Positions 16,304 through 23,081 of a stretch of 23,081 nt of DNA are shown here, piece by piece. The stretch's first letter is position 1. Each line of letters opens with the position of its first letter. The DNA comes from an uncultured bacterium. Lineage in GTDB: Bacteria; UBA4055. The stretch spans positions 1 to 23,081 of the forward strand of contig CALMWI010000508.1 in assembly GCA_937873545.1 (NCBI GenBank), in the 5' to 3' direction. The notes beneath the pieces were generated by a model. The model saw only the letters and a program-made list of their open reading frames with translations. It was not told the DNA's origin and ran no database searches. Made by a program: the position numbers and the translations under genes.

Positions 16304-17555
16304 ACTTACGGCCGCGATATTCATTTTGATAATTACCGGGTTTTATTTAACGGTATCCGGATCTGAAGGTAACCAGAATGTATTTGATGAAGCCGGAGTA
16401 AAAGGACTTCCGGTTTTCAATTATAACATTTTTAGAACGCTGACAGAAGACGAAGGCAATTATGAATTGAATATTCATGTAGAGATATACAACGACAGGC
16501 TTCAATTCCTGAAAAAAGATTCTGTATATTATGCATCCTACTCTTTATCAGCTGCCATTTTTGAAGGAGCAGAAACCGGCGATATTCCCCTCTTTCAGGA
16601 ATCTGTAATCAAGAATGTTTCAACAAAAGAGTATAAAGAGACGCAGTCTGGCCGCACTGGCAAAAGTCACAGTCTCAGATTTGATGTAAAAAGCGGAATA
16701 TATACCGTGGCTATAGTTCTGAAAGATCTGAATACCAATAAAAAACATACAGTAAGAAAGGGCTTGGAATATGTTGAAAAGACAGATCTGATTATTTCCG
16801 ATCTGAGAATGGTTTACTGGACAGATGACAATGATTTTGAGAACAGCTATACATCGCTGATAAATAATGTTGTTGATAAACAAAGCAGTTATACCGGTGC
16901 GCTGTTCGAGATATTCTCGGCGAACAATCCCGCATCGGAGTTTAGCCTTAGATACAGGATTATTAACAGTTCTGGTGATATTGTTTTCGACGACAGATAT
17001 AAAAATGCTACAAAGAACAGACTGCAGCTGCAGGTACTCAAAATTCCGCTTGATAAACTCGGTGCGGGAAATTACAGGATCGAAATGGAAATTGAAATAA
17101 ACGGGAAAAAGATCCAAAGAAGTACAGTATTTTATCTCAGGTGGAAAGACCTTTCTCTCAATGTTACGGATATAAACACGGCCATTGAACAAATGCTTTA
17201 TATAAACGACTTTGATTCAATAGATCATGTGTTCAGTCTGAAGGAGGATGAGAAAAAAATATGGTTCAAAAAATACTGGAATGATCTCGAGCAGTCTCTC
17301 GGGTTAAAATCAAATTCTCTCATGGATGAGTATTTCCGCAGGACTGCTTACGCGGATATGCATTTTTCGGTACCTCAGAAGCCTGGGTGGAAGACAGACA
17401 TGGGAAAAGTTCTGTGCGTGATGGGAGATCCTGACGAGATACAGAGCTACCCGTTCGCTAAAAATCAGAAACCTTATGAAGTCTGGATATATTACGATAT
17501 CGGCGTTCAGTATATTTTTGATTATCTGGGCGGCGAATACAGACTCAGGAAATAA
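16296..17555 (+). CDS. GWxTD domain-containing secreted protein
   Basis: A 419-residue protein of unknown function. The N-terminus (Lys3, then a hydrophobic stretch to about residue 20, SGS) looks like a signal peptide, so it is probably periplasmic or outer-membrane associated. Residues 35-285 are rich in alternating beta-strand patterns. The C-terminus is a GWxTD domain: GWKTD at 364-368, then GKVLCVMGDPDEI and the YEVWIYYDIGVQYIFDYLGGEY pattern. That domain is common in FCB-group and related bacteria and has no assigned biochemical role that I know of. The start is a TTG at 16296, overlapping the mutase by 8 nt, with AAGGA eight bases upstream; it gives a complete signal peptide and I see no ATG that does. 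It stands seven bases before the MBL gene in an operon with lpxB. Confidence 0.85.
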   Translation: MNKLTAAIFILIITGFYLTVSGSEGNQNVFDEAGVKGLPVFNYNIFRTLTEDEGNYELNIHVEIYNDRLQFLKKDSVYYASYSLSAAIFEGAETGDIPLFQESVIKNVSTKEYKETQSGRTGKSHSLRFDVKSGIYTVAIVLKDLNTNKKHTVRKGLEYVEKTDLIISDLRMVYWTDDNDFENSYTSLINNVVDKQSSYTGALFEIFSANNPASEFSLRYRIINSSGDIVFDDRYKNATKNRLQLQVLKIPLDKLGAGNYRIEMEIEINGKKIQRSTVFYLRWKDLSLNVTDINTAIEQMLYINDFDSIDHVFSLKEDEKKIWFKKYWNDLEQSLGLKSNSLMDEYFRRTAYADMHFSVPQKPGWKTDMGKVLCVMGDPDEIQSYPFAKNQKPYEVWIYYDIGVQYIFDYLGGEYRLRK

Positions 17556-17562
17556 ATTACTA

Positions 17563-18324
17563 ATGAAATTATCGGTACTATCCAGCGGCAGCGGCGGAAA
17601 TTCTACGATTATTAATTCATCTGAAGGAAGTATTCTTATAGATGCCGGTATAACAGGCAAAAAACTCTTCGAAAGGCTTGAATCCGTATCCGCCGACGCA
17701 CATACTATCATGGGCATAATCATAACGCATGACCATCATGACCATATTGACGGAGCCGGTGTAACTGCAAGAAAGCTGAAAATCCCTATATATATACACA
17801 GAGCTAATTTTGAATCTTTGGCGGAAAAACTCGAAAAATGCGAAATAATATTTATAGAAAACGAATTTAAAGTGGGATCATTCACTATAATCCCGTTTCC
17901 GATCTCTCACGATGGAACAGCCAACTATGCATACAATATAATCTCGGGAGGAAAAAAGATTAGTCATGTCACGGATATCGGAGTAGTGACTGAGACCGTA
18001 AAGTTCAGGATAAAAGACAGCGATCTTTTGGTTCTTGAATCGAACCACGATATAAAAATGCTTCATGAAGGTCCCTATCCGTGGTATTTAAAACAGAGAA
18101 TAGCAGGAAATAAAGGGCATTTATCCAACATATCAGCAGGAAATCTGATCAGCGAGCTGAGGTGTACAAAAATGAAGAACCTAGTGCTTGCGCATTTAAG
18201 CAAAGAGAACAATGATCCCGCACTTGCATTTGACAGTATGATCAGGATCAGGGAGGAACATCTGATGAATTTTAATCTTCATCTGGCTTGTCAGAACAAT
18301 GCGATGGAGTTCATAGAAGTATGA
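17563..18324 (+). CDS. YycJ/WalJ-like metallo-beta-lactamase-fold hydrolase
   Basis: A 253-residue protein of the metallo-beta-lactamase fold. It starts MKLSVLSSGSGGNST, has LIDAG at about 25-29, and the metal motif THDHHDH, i.e. HxHxDH with His56, His58, Asp60 and His61. VTDIGVVTE, LVLESNHD and NKGHLSN...LAHLSKENN further on are diagnostic of the YycJ/WalJ subfamily, whose members have been linked to DNA exonuclease activity and, in Bacillus, to wall/replication coordination. Lack of a signal peptide puts it in the cytoplasm. The ATG at 17563 is used because the family begins here; an in-frame ATG at 17476 lies inside the upstream gene. Its TGA overlaps the lpxB start (ATGA). Confidence 0.9.
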   Translation: MKLSVLSSGSGGNSTIINSSEGSILIDAGITGKKLFERLESVSADAHTIMGIIITHDHHDHIDGAGVTARKLKIPIYIHRANFESLAEKLEKCEIIFIENEFKVGSFTIIPFPISHDGTANYAYNIISGGKKISHVTDIGVVTETVKFRIKDSDLLVLESNHDIKMLHEGPYPWYLKQRIAGNKGHLSNISAGNLISELRCTKMKNLVLAHLSKENNDPALAFDSMIRIREEHLMNFNLHLACQNNAMEFIEV

Positions 18325-19457
18325 TAAATAAAAACCTTATATACATAACAGCCGGAGAAGAATCCGGTGATATGCTCGGTGCAGAAGTTATGAAAGCACT
18401 AAGTTCAAGCCGTCCCGATATCAAAATTAAAGGGATAGGCGGAAAGAAGATGACCGGCGAGGGCATGTTTCCGGTTTTCAGGACTGAGAAACTGGGTTTT
18501 ATGGGATTTTATGAACTGATAAGACACTATTTTGTTATAAAAAAAGCGTTCAGAATAATTTCAGAAAGCATTATCAGTGACAAACCCGCCGCAATTCTGA
18601 TGATCGATTTTTCTGAATTTCATATCAAGCTTGCGAAAAAGATAAAATCTGTTCTTCCCGAAACAAAGATAATTAAATATGTAAGTCCGCAGATCTGGGC
18701 GTCAAGACCTAAAAGAATTAAAGACATCGTCCGTTTTTACGATTGTTTATGCTGTATCCTTCCTTTTGAGAAAGAGTTATATAAAGATCATAAGATCGAC
18801 TGCCGTTTTGTCGGACACCCTCTTCTTGATAAATACAGGATCAATCTTCTTTATGATGAATTCATTCAGAAATTCGGGTTGTCTGAAGAGAAGACTCTGA
18901 TCTCTATTTTTCCAGGAAGCAGAAAGCAGGAGATTTCAAAGCACATGCCCGTGATAAAAGATTTTATTGAAGTGATAAAAAGCAGGCATGATATCGAACT
19001 GATAATATGCAGAAGTTCGAATATAAAGGAAAGTACTCTAAAAAAATACGATCTTCCGGGATTAGTCAGAATTATTTCATCAGAATATCAGTGGGAGATA
19101 ATGAGCTATTCAGGTATAGTTTTATGTAAAAGCGGGACTTCTACCCTTCAAACAGCTATAGTTGAGACACCTTCGATCGTTTTCTACAAGGTAAATCCGA
19201 TATCTTTCCTTATAGCGAAAATGATAGTTAAAACAAAATACATTTCGCTACCCAATATAATCGCAGGCAAACAGATAAACCCCGAACTTATACAATCAGA
19301 ATTTACTTCAGAAAATCTTGTCTCTCAAGTGAATACACTTCTAAATAACGATGATATTTATAATCTAAGAAAAAATGAGCTCAAGGCTGTAAGTAAACTT
19401 TTGGGTGAACAGGGCGCATCAGTAAAAGTTGCGGCGGCTGTTCTTGACTATATCTGA
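18321..19457 (+). CDS. lpxB: Lipid-A-disaccharide synthase
   Basis: A 378-residue GT19-family glycosyltransferase that joins UDP-2,3-diacylglucosamine and lipid X into the lipid A disaccharide on the inner face of the inner membrane. Family motifs run in order: ITAGEESGDMLGAE at the N-terminus, LGFMGFYELI, IDFSEFHIKLAKKIK, YVSPQIWASRPKRI, CCILPFEKELY, FVGHPLLD, IFPGSRKQEI, and KSGTSTLQTAIVETPSIVFY. SEFH replaces the common DAPDF pattern but the position is conserved. The ATG at 18321 overlaps the MBL stop, so translation is probably coupled; an upstream in-frame start at 18288 would lie in the MBL gene. It shows the organism makes lipid A. The neighbours lpxC/fabZ/lpxA seen in many genomes are absent. 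Its TGA abuts the stop of the next gene on the other strand. Confidence 0.96.
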   Translation: MINKNLIYITAGEESGDMLGAEVMKALSSSRPDIKIKGIGGKKMTGEGMFPVFRTEKLGFMGFYELIRHYFVIKKAFRIISESIISDKPAAILMIDFSEFHIKLAKKIKSVLPETKIIKYVSPQIWASRPKRIKDIVRFYDCLCCILPFEKELYKDHKIDCRFVGHPLLDKYRINLLYDEFIQKFGLSEEKTLISIFPGSRKQEISKHMPVIKDFIEVIKSRHDIELIICRSSNIKESTLKKYDLPGLVRIISSEYQWEIMSYSGIVLCKSGTSTLQTAIVETPSIVFYKVNPISFLIAKMIVKTKYISLPNIIAGKQINPELIQSEFTSENLVSQVNTLLNNDDIYNLRKNELKAVSKLLGEQGASVKVAAAVLDYI

Positions 19458-20819
19458 TCAGTTAGGTCTGATCTCTATTTCTCGAGTATTAAATTTATCG
19501 CTGCCCAGATGGAACAGGGTGTATTCTGTAAGTTTTCTTTCTTTGGCTATATATTCTCTTATCATATCGTCAATTTCGTCCATCTGGTTTATGAACCTTG
19601 CATATCTTTCGCCTTCAAGCTTCTGAGTCGCTATCATACGCTTATTCATTGGATTCGCCCACTTGCCTTTAGGGTCTCTTATACTGAAATGAAGATGCGG
19701 TCCCGTGCTTCTGCCTGTGTTTCCAATTGTAGCAATTCGTTGTCTGGCTTTAACTTTTTGCCCGTTCTTCACAAGTCTTTTATTCAGGTGAAGGTAGAAA
19801 GTTTGTGTTTTGTCTTTATGTTTTATAACGACTTTGTTTCCGTTCAAGCCGTCGTAACCTGAATATATAACGGTACCGTCAGCTACGGTATATACAGGCT
19901 CTCCGATCCTGCCTCTGTAATCAACACCGTAATGAAATGTTCTCGATCTTGTTACAGGATGAATTCTGTATCCGTAAGGGCTTGTTACATGCACTCTGTC
20001 AACCGGCAGCCTCAATCCTGCGTTTATCAGAGCTTCACCCTTTTTGGTATAATGGGCATTGAACGCCGAATTTCTCTCCGGGTCTGTGTAAAGATAAGCA
20101 ACTTTGTACCCGGTCCTTTTACCCTCGAAAGAAGCGAGAAGTACTTTTCCGCCTTTTAGTTTTTTACCTTCAAAATAACTTTCCTCAAGGAAAACTGAGT
20201 ATCTGTCGCCTTTTCTGGCATCCGACCGGAAATTCACAATGCATTCCAGCATTCCGTTTATTTCAGCAGCGACCGAAGGTTCAATATGATTATCAAATAA
20301 TGCCTGATTAAGAGTGGTGGATATTTGACCTCTTAATAATCTTTGTCTTTTTTCAGTGGGAAGCGAAACGAGTTCGTATTCGAGGGCACCGTCAATATTT
20401 CTTGTCAATTTATGCGTGATCACCGGATTGGGTTTGTAGCAGAAACTTTTAACAAGCTCTTTATTCTGATCCATTTCAACCGTTATTTCTTCCCCGGCGG
20501 CCAGAAACCTGAAGTCAACATAGGGTTTTAGGGAGGTTGTGATCTCTAATACATGGTCCATTTTGATGCCGTCCAGCGCTAAAAGAGAATTGGATATTCC
20601 CTCATTCGGAAGTATAGTACCATTTACGAAAACAGAACTATCACTTGCTGCAGCAATATCTAAGGAGTCTGAAATAACAACTTCAACTTCATCAGACATC
20701 GGATCGGGAGTAAAACCGAAATCGTATATATCGTAAGCATATACAAAAAACAACGAGAACACTATCAGTATTGTGCCTGCAGTCATATTCTGTATGTACG
20801 ACCCCTTTCTGTTTATCAA
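19458..20819 (-). CDS. Membrane-anchored M23 murein DD-endopeptidase (MepM/YebA-like)
   Basis: A 453-residue protein with an N-terminal hydrophobic anchor (about 13-28), an OapA/Csd3-like N-terminal region (about 65-270, including GQISTTLNQALFDN and FRSDARKGDRYSVF) and a C-terminal LytM/M23 domain. The zinc and catalytic residues are intact: His296 and Asp300 in FHYGVD, His344 in FYLHL, and His375 and His377 in GPHLHFSI. It should cleave peptide crosslinks to make room for new murein. The start is uncertain: the TTG at 20819 gives a positively charged N-terminus (RKG) before the anchor, with GGGAG only two bases away; the ATG at 20786 lacks positive charge and has GGGG 15 nt upstream. I prefer TTG for the positive-inside rule. 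It is transcribed alone from its own promoter, divergent from rpsA. Confidence 0.92.
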   Translation of the reverse strand: MINRKGSYIQNMTAGTILIVFSLFFVYAYDIYDFGFTPDPMSDEVEVVISDSLDIAAASDSSVFVNGTILPNEGISNSLLALDGIKMDHVLEITTSLKPYVDFRFLAAGEEITVEMDQNKELVKSFCYKPNPVITHKLTRNIDGALEYELVSLPTEKRQRLLRGQISTTLNQALFDNHIEPSVAAEINGMLECIVNFRSDARKGDRYSVFLEESYFEGKKLKGGKVLLASFEGKRTGYKVAYLYTDPERNSAFNAHYTKKGEALINAGLRLPVDRVHVTSPYGYRIHPVTRSRTFHYGVDYRGRIGEPVYTVADGTVIYSGYDGLNGNKVVIKHKDKTQTFYLHLNKRLVKNGQKVKARQRIATIGNTGRSTGPHLHFSIRDPKGKWANPMNKRMIATQKLEGERYARFINQMDEIDDMIREYIAKERKLTEYTLFHLGSDKFNTREIEIRPN

Positions 20820-20847
20820 TTCTCCCGCGTTTAATTTCCACTAAAAT

Positions 20848-20878
20848 CGAAAATACAAAATTATTTAGCGTTTTGCAA
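20848..20878 (-). promoter_or_regulatory. Promoter of the M23 peptidase gene
   Basis: On the minus strand, TTGCAA (20878-20873), 17-nt spacer, TATTTTCG (20855-20848). The -10 box is one mismatch from TAnnTTTG. It leaves about 20-25 nt of leader before the TTG start. The back-to-back rpsA promoter is 40 nt away. Confidence 0.65.
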
Positions 20879-20918
20879 GTGTTTATACGGATAAATGAAT
20901 ATTTTTAGAAAACTATTC

Positions 20919-20949
20919 TTGACTTTACGATAAGATATATATATATTTG
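20919..20949 (+). promoter_or_regulatory. Promoter of rpsA
   Basis: TTGACT (20919-20924), 17-nt spacer, TATATTTG (20942-20949). The -10 box is a perfect TAnnTTTG and identical to those of mltD and rpsO. The spacer itself is an alternating AT tract (GATATATATATA). Transcription from about 20953 would give a 65-nt leader. Confidence 0.85.
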
Positions 20950-20972
20950 GCATTTCCGAAACGGCGCTTATT

Positions 20973-20990
20973 CCGGTAGTACCGGTAGTC
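20973..20990 (+). repeat. CCGGTA inverted and direct repeat in the rpsA leader
   Basis: CCGGTA (20973-20978) and TACCGG (20980-20985) form a 6-bp inverted repeat with a one-base centre, and CCGGTAGT is repeated directly (20973-20980, 20982-20989). As RNA it could only form a CCGG/CCGG stem with a five-base loop; as DNA it looks like a dimer-binding site. Position just after the predicted transcription start suggests a role in rpsA control, by inference only. Confidence 0.35.
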
Positions 20991-21017
20991 CGTTCAAATC
21001 CAGGAGGTAATTTAACA

Positions 21018-22733
21018 ATGACCGAAAAAAACAAAAGTTCCATATTGGAACAAGATGAAGTTTGGATCGATAACATTAACGATCTGAAAGAGGAAGAGTA
21101 TTCAGACGCTCAAAAAGAGGAAATGCTGGCGATGTACGATTCTTCGCTTACCGAAATAAAGGAAGGCGAGATAGTAGAAGGCAGGATAGTAAATATCGGA
21201 CCTACAGGCGTCGCAGTTGACATCGGATTTAAAAGCGAGGGTTTGATCCCGCTTGACGAATTCGACGACATCAAATCTTTGAACAGAGGAGATGTGATAA
21301 GCGTATTTCTGGAATCAGTAGAGAGTGCAGGCGGCAACCTTGACCTTTCAAAAAGAAAAGCTGATTTCATGATGGTTTGGGAACAGGTTCAGAAGGTTTA
21401 CGAAGAGCAGACCATTGTACAGGGTAAGTGCTTACGCAGAGTTAAAGGCGGTATCGTAGTTGACCTGTTCGGTATTGAGGCATTCCTGCCGGGATCTCAG
21501 ATCGATGTTTATCCCGTCAGAGACTTTGACGCGCTCATCGGTAACACGATGGATTTCAAGATCGTTAAGCTGAACGAGCTCAGAAAAAATATCGTTCTTT
21601 CTAGAAAGATTATTCTCGAGAAAGATCTTAATCTCAGAAAAGACGAAACCCTTAAAGATCTTCAGGTCGGAGATGTTAAGGACGCTATCGTTAAGAACAT
21701 TACCGACTTCGGCGTGTTCGTTGATATCAACGGGCTTGACGGGCTTATCTATATCACTGACCTTTCTTGGGGCAGGGTAAACCATCCGAGCGAAATATGT
21801 AAGCTTGACGAAATGATCAAAATTCAGATCCTCGACATTGATTACGATAAAAAAAGAGTATCGGCCGGATTAAAACAGCTATCTCCGCATCCATGGGACG
21901 GAATTGAGACAAGATTCCCCGAAGGAAGCAAAGTTCAGGGTAAAGTTGTCAGCATAACAGACTACGGCGCATTTATTGAAATAGAAAAAGGCATCGAAGG
22001 TCTTATCCACATATCTGAAATGAGCTGGGTTCAGCATGTTAAACACCCGAGCGCTTATCTTCACCTGGGCGACATCGTTGAAGCGGTTGTTCTGAACATT
22101 AAAAAAGACGAAAAGAAAATTTCTCTCGGTCTTAAACAGCTTGAACCTGATCCTTGGGCTATCATCGAGAAGAAATATCCCGTAGGTTCTAAACACAAAG
22201 GCATCGTAAGAAGCCTGACTCAGTTCGGCGCGTTCGTTGAACTTGAAGACGGTATTGACGGGCTCGTTCACATCTCTGATCTTTCTTGGACTAAAAAACT
22301 TAAACATCCTAAAGATGTAGTTAAGAAAGGCGAAGACATTGAAGTTTTGGTTCTCGACATCAACAAAGAAGAGAGAAGAATTGCTTTAGGACACAAACAG
22401 ACGCTTGAAGATCCTTGGATGGAATTTGAAAAGATCCTGATCGAAGGCTACAAAACGAAATGTAAGGTTATTAAGAAAATTGACAAAGGACTTATTGTCG
22501 AACTTGATGATCCGCCTATCGAAGGTTTCGCGCCTAAACATCTCGTTCAGAAATTCAACGATATTCAGGAAGGGCAGGAAATTGACCTTACTGTTGACTC
22601 TTTCAACTCTGAACTCAGAAAAGTTACTATGAGAACAAAAGAATCCGCATCTAAAAAAGATATCGATGCTGTTATAGCTAATCCGGAAACTCCGGCAGAA
22701 AAACCGGTCGAGGATGCACCAGCAGCAGAATAA
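21018..22733 (+). CDS. rpsA: 30S ribosomal protein S1
   Basis: A 571-residue protein with six S1/OB-fold domains at about 48-115, 133-198, 214-285, 302-373, 387-458 and 473-541. Domains 3-5 are the most regular (D-F/Y-G-x-F-V, GL-I/V-H/Y-I-x-[DE]-[LM]-SW, and GLKQL/GHKQT at the end), as is usual for S1. An acidic N-terminal extension and a proline/alanine/glutamate tail flank the repeats. S1 helps the 30S subunit bind and unfold mRNA. The start has an ideal AGGAGG (21002-21007) ten bases before the ATG, which is noteworthy for an FCB-group organism because many Bacteroidota lack such sites on ribosomal protein genes. It is a single-gene unit with promoter and terminator; cmk and ihfB, its common neighbours, are missing. 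Confidence 0.96.
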   Translation: MTEKNKSSILEQDEVWIDNINDLKEEEYSDAQKEEMLAMYDSSLTEIKEGEIVEGRIVNIGPTGVAVDIGFKSEGLIPLDEFDDIKSLNRGDVISVFLESVESAGGNLDLSKRKADFMMVWEQVQKVYEEQTIVQGKCLRRVKGGIVVDLFGIEAFLPGSQIDVYPVRDFDALIGNTMDFKIVKLNELRKNIVLSRKIILEKDLNLRKDETLKDLQVGDVKDAIVKNITDFGVFVDINGLDGLIYITDLSWGRVNHPSEICKLDEMIKIQILDIDYDKKRVSAGLKQLSPHPWDGIETRFPEGSKVQGKVVSITDYGAFIEIEKGIEGLIHISEMSWVQHVKHPSAYLHLGDIVEAVVLNIKKDEKKISLGLKQLEPDPWAIIEKKYPVGSKHKGIVRSLTQFGAFVELEDGIDGLVHISDLSWTKKLKHPKDVVKKGEDIEVLVLDINKEERRIALGHKQTLEDPWMEFEKILIEGYKTKCKVIKKIDKGLIVELDDPPIEGFAPKHLVQKFNDIQEGQEIDLTVDSFNSELRKVTMRTKESASKKDIDAVIANPETPAEKPVEDAPAAE

Positions 22734-22755
22734 ACTTTAAGACGCATATATCATT

Positions 22756-22786
22756 AAAGGGAGCAAACACGCTCCCTTTTTTATTT
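22756..22786 (+). terminator. Intrinsic terminator of rpsA
   Basis: AAAGGGAGC (22756-22764) pairs with GCTCCCTTT (22771-22779) over a six-base loop, followed by a T-rich run to about 22786. It starts 22 nt after the rpsA stop. The A's before the stem allow it to work weakly in reverse also. Confidence 0.92.
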
Positions 22787-22796
22787 ACAATACATG

Positions 22797-22827
22797 TTGC
22801 AACCTTGCAATTTGAAAGTTATATTTT
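22797..22827 (+). promoter_or_regulatory. Promoter of the last, partial gene
   Basis: TTGCAA (22797-22802), 17-nt spacer, TATATTTT (22820-22827). It follows the same grammar as the other promoters with the last G replaced by T. It starts 10 nt after the rpsA terminator, so the following gene is independently transcribed. Confidence 0.65.
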
Positions 22828-22841
22828 CAGAATGCAAGGTT
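22801..22841 (+). repeat. 9-bp inverted repeat around the -10 box, possible operator
   Basis: AACCTTGCA (22801-22809) and its exact reverse complement TGCAAGGTT (22833-22841) are 23 nt apart. The left arm lies just inside the -35 box and the right arm covers the expected transcription start. TTGCAA is also repeated directly at 22797 and 22805. This could be a repressor site or an RNA-level hairpin; the distance between arm centres is 32 bp, about three helical turns. Confidence 0.45.
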
Positions 22842-22854
22842 ATTAGGTGAATAA

Positions 22855-23081
22855 TTGAACTTCCTATACTCAGATATTTTCATGCAGACATATTTCACTT
22901 TATGGATGGTTCTGCTGCTGATAGCTATCTCAATAGTTAAAAAGGATCAGAAAGAATATGAACTTCTGCATAAGAATTATTGGCAGTTCTTGTTCGAGCC
23001 ATGGAAAGTGATTACCTTCCTGATCGCAACATTTTTCATCACGATCGTTGCTCCATTTTCAGGCGATCCTACATGGGATTA
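22855..23081 (+). CDS. Integral membrane protein, unrecognised (partial, 5' end)
   Basis: The first 75 codons of a gene that runs off the window. A TTG at 22855 is taken as the start because AGGTGA (22845-22850) lies four bases before it; the first in-frame ATG is at 22882, too far from that site. The encoded part has a membrane segment (about residues 13-27, FTLWMVLLLIAISIV), a charged cytoplasmic-type loop KKDQKEYELLHKNYWQ and a second segment (about 55-70, VITFLIATFFITIVAPF), then GDPTWD. I do not recognise the family. It has its own promoter with an inverted repeat and is not cotranscribed with rpsA. Confidence 0.6.
   Translation, partial: MNFLYSDIFMQTYFTLWMVLLLIAISIVKKDQKEYELLHKNYWQFLFEPWKVITFLIATFFITIVAPFSGDPTWD

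Noticed and set aside
13..23081. Selenoprotein candidates by UGA readthrough of the TGA-ending genes (mreC, etfA, acyl-CoA dehydrogenase, YycJ-like, lpxB, M23)
   Set aside because: Each protein is full length for its family, and the stops overlap or abut the next gene; no SECIS-like hairpin was seen just after them.
1..23081. Mobile elements, CRISPR arrays, defence islands, biosynthetic clusters
   Set aside because: No transposase, integrase, repeat-spacer pattern or anomalous gene blocks; base composition and gene density look uniform throughout.

Overview
The window is an ordinary, gene-dense chromosomal segment of a Gram-negative, rod-shaped bacterium, moderately AT-rich by eye. Lipid A synthesis (lpxB), an LptD-like outer-membrane C-terminus and periplasmic murein hydrolases show a double-membrane envelope. 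MreBCD plus PBP2 shows a rod-elongation machine. SelB shows that selenocysteine is used. A GWxTD-domain protein, a PurN of the type familiar from Bacteroidota and promoters carrying a TAnnTTTG-like -10 box point to the FCB superphylum. Strong Shine-Dalgarno sites and a canonical -35 box argue against a typical Bacteroidales genome, so an uncultivated FCB lineage (Delongbacteria/Cloacimonadota/Marinimicrobia-like) is my guess, at low confidence.

Layout: (1) 1-2617, plus strand: 3' end of an lptD-like gene, selB, and a dual-specificity-type phosphatase. (2) 2614-4287, minus: a lipoprotein lytic transglycosylase with three LysM domains. (3) 4474-4743, plus: rpsO. (4) 14762 down to 4743, minus: a tightly packed nine-gene run, etfB-etfA-acyl-CoA dehydrogenase-purN-purH-mreB-mreC-mreD-mrdA, with gaps of at most 27 nt and several 1-4 nt overlaps. 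It joins electron-transfer/fatty-acid oxidation, purine synthesis and cell shape in one probable transcript. (5) 14954-19457, plus: a phosphosugar mutase, a GWxTD protein, a YycJ/WalJ-type metallo-beta-lactamase-fold protein and lpxB. (6) 19458-20819, minus: a membrane-anchored M23 murein endopeptidase. (7) 21018-22733, plus: rpsA with a terminator. (8) 22855 to the end, plus: start of an unrecognised membrane protein.

Regulation is unusually legible. All seven promoters I could place follow one grammar: TTGNNN, exactly 17 nt, then TATATTTG or a near match. Six form three back-to-back pairs (mltD/rpsO, etfB/mutase, M23/rpsA). The three convergent pairs (phosphatase/mltD, rpsO/mrdA, lpxB/M23) have stop codons that overlap or abut, and the rpsO terminator hairpin lies inside the mrdA coding sequence.

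I found no mobile element, CRISPR array, tRNA/rRNA, defence island or clearly new system. The most interesting signals are the shared promoter grammar, the mixed-function long operon, the GWxTD protein in an envelope operon, and an inverted repeat around the last promoter. No stretch longer than 300 bases lacks a gene.
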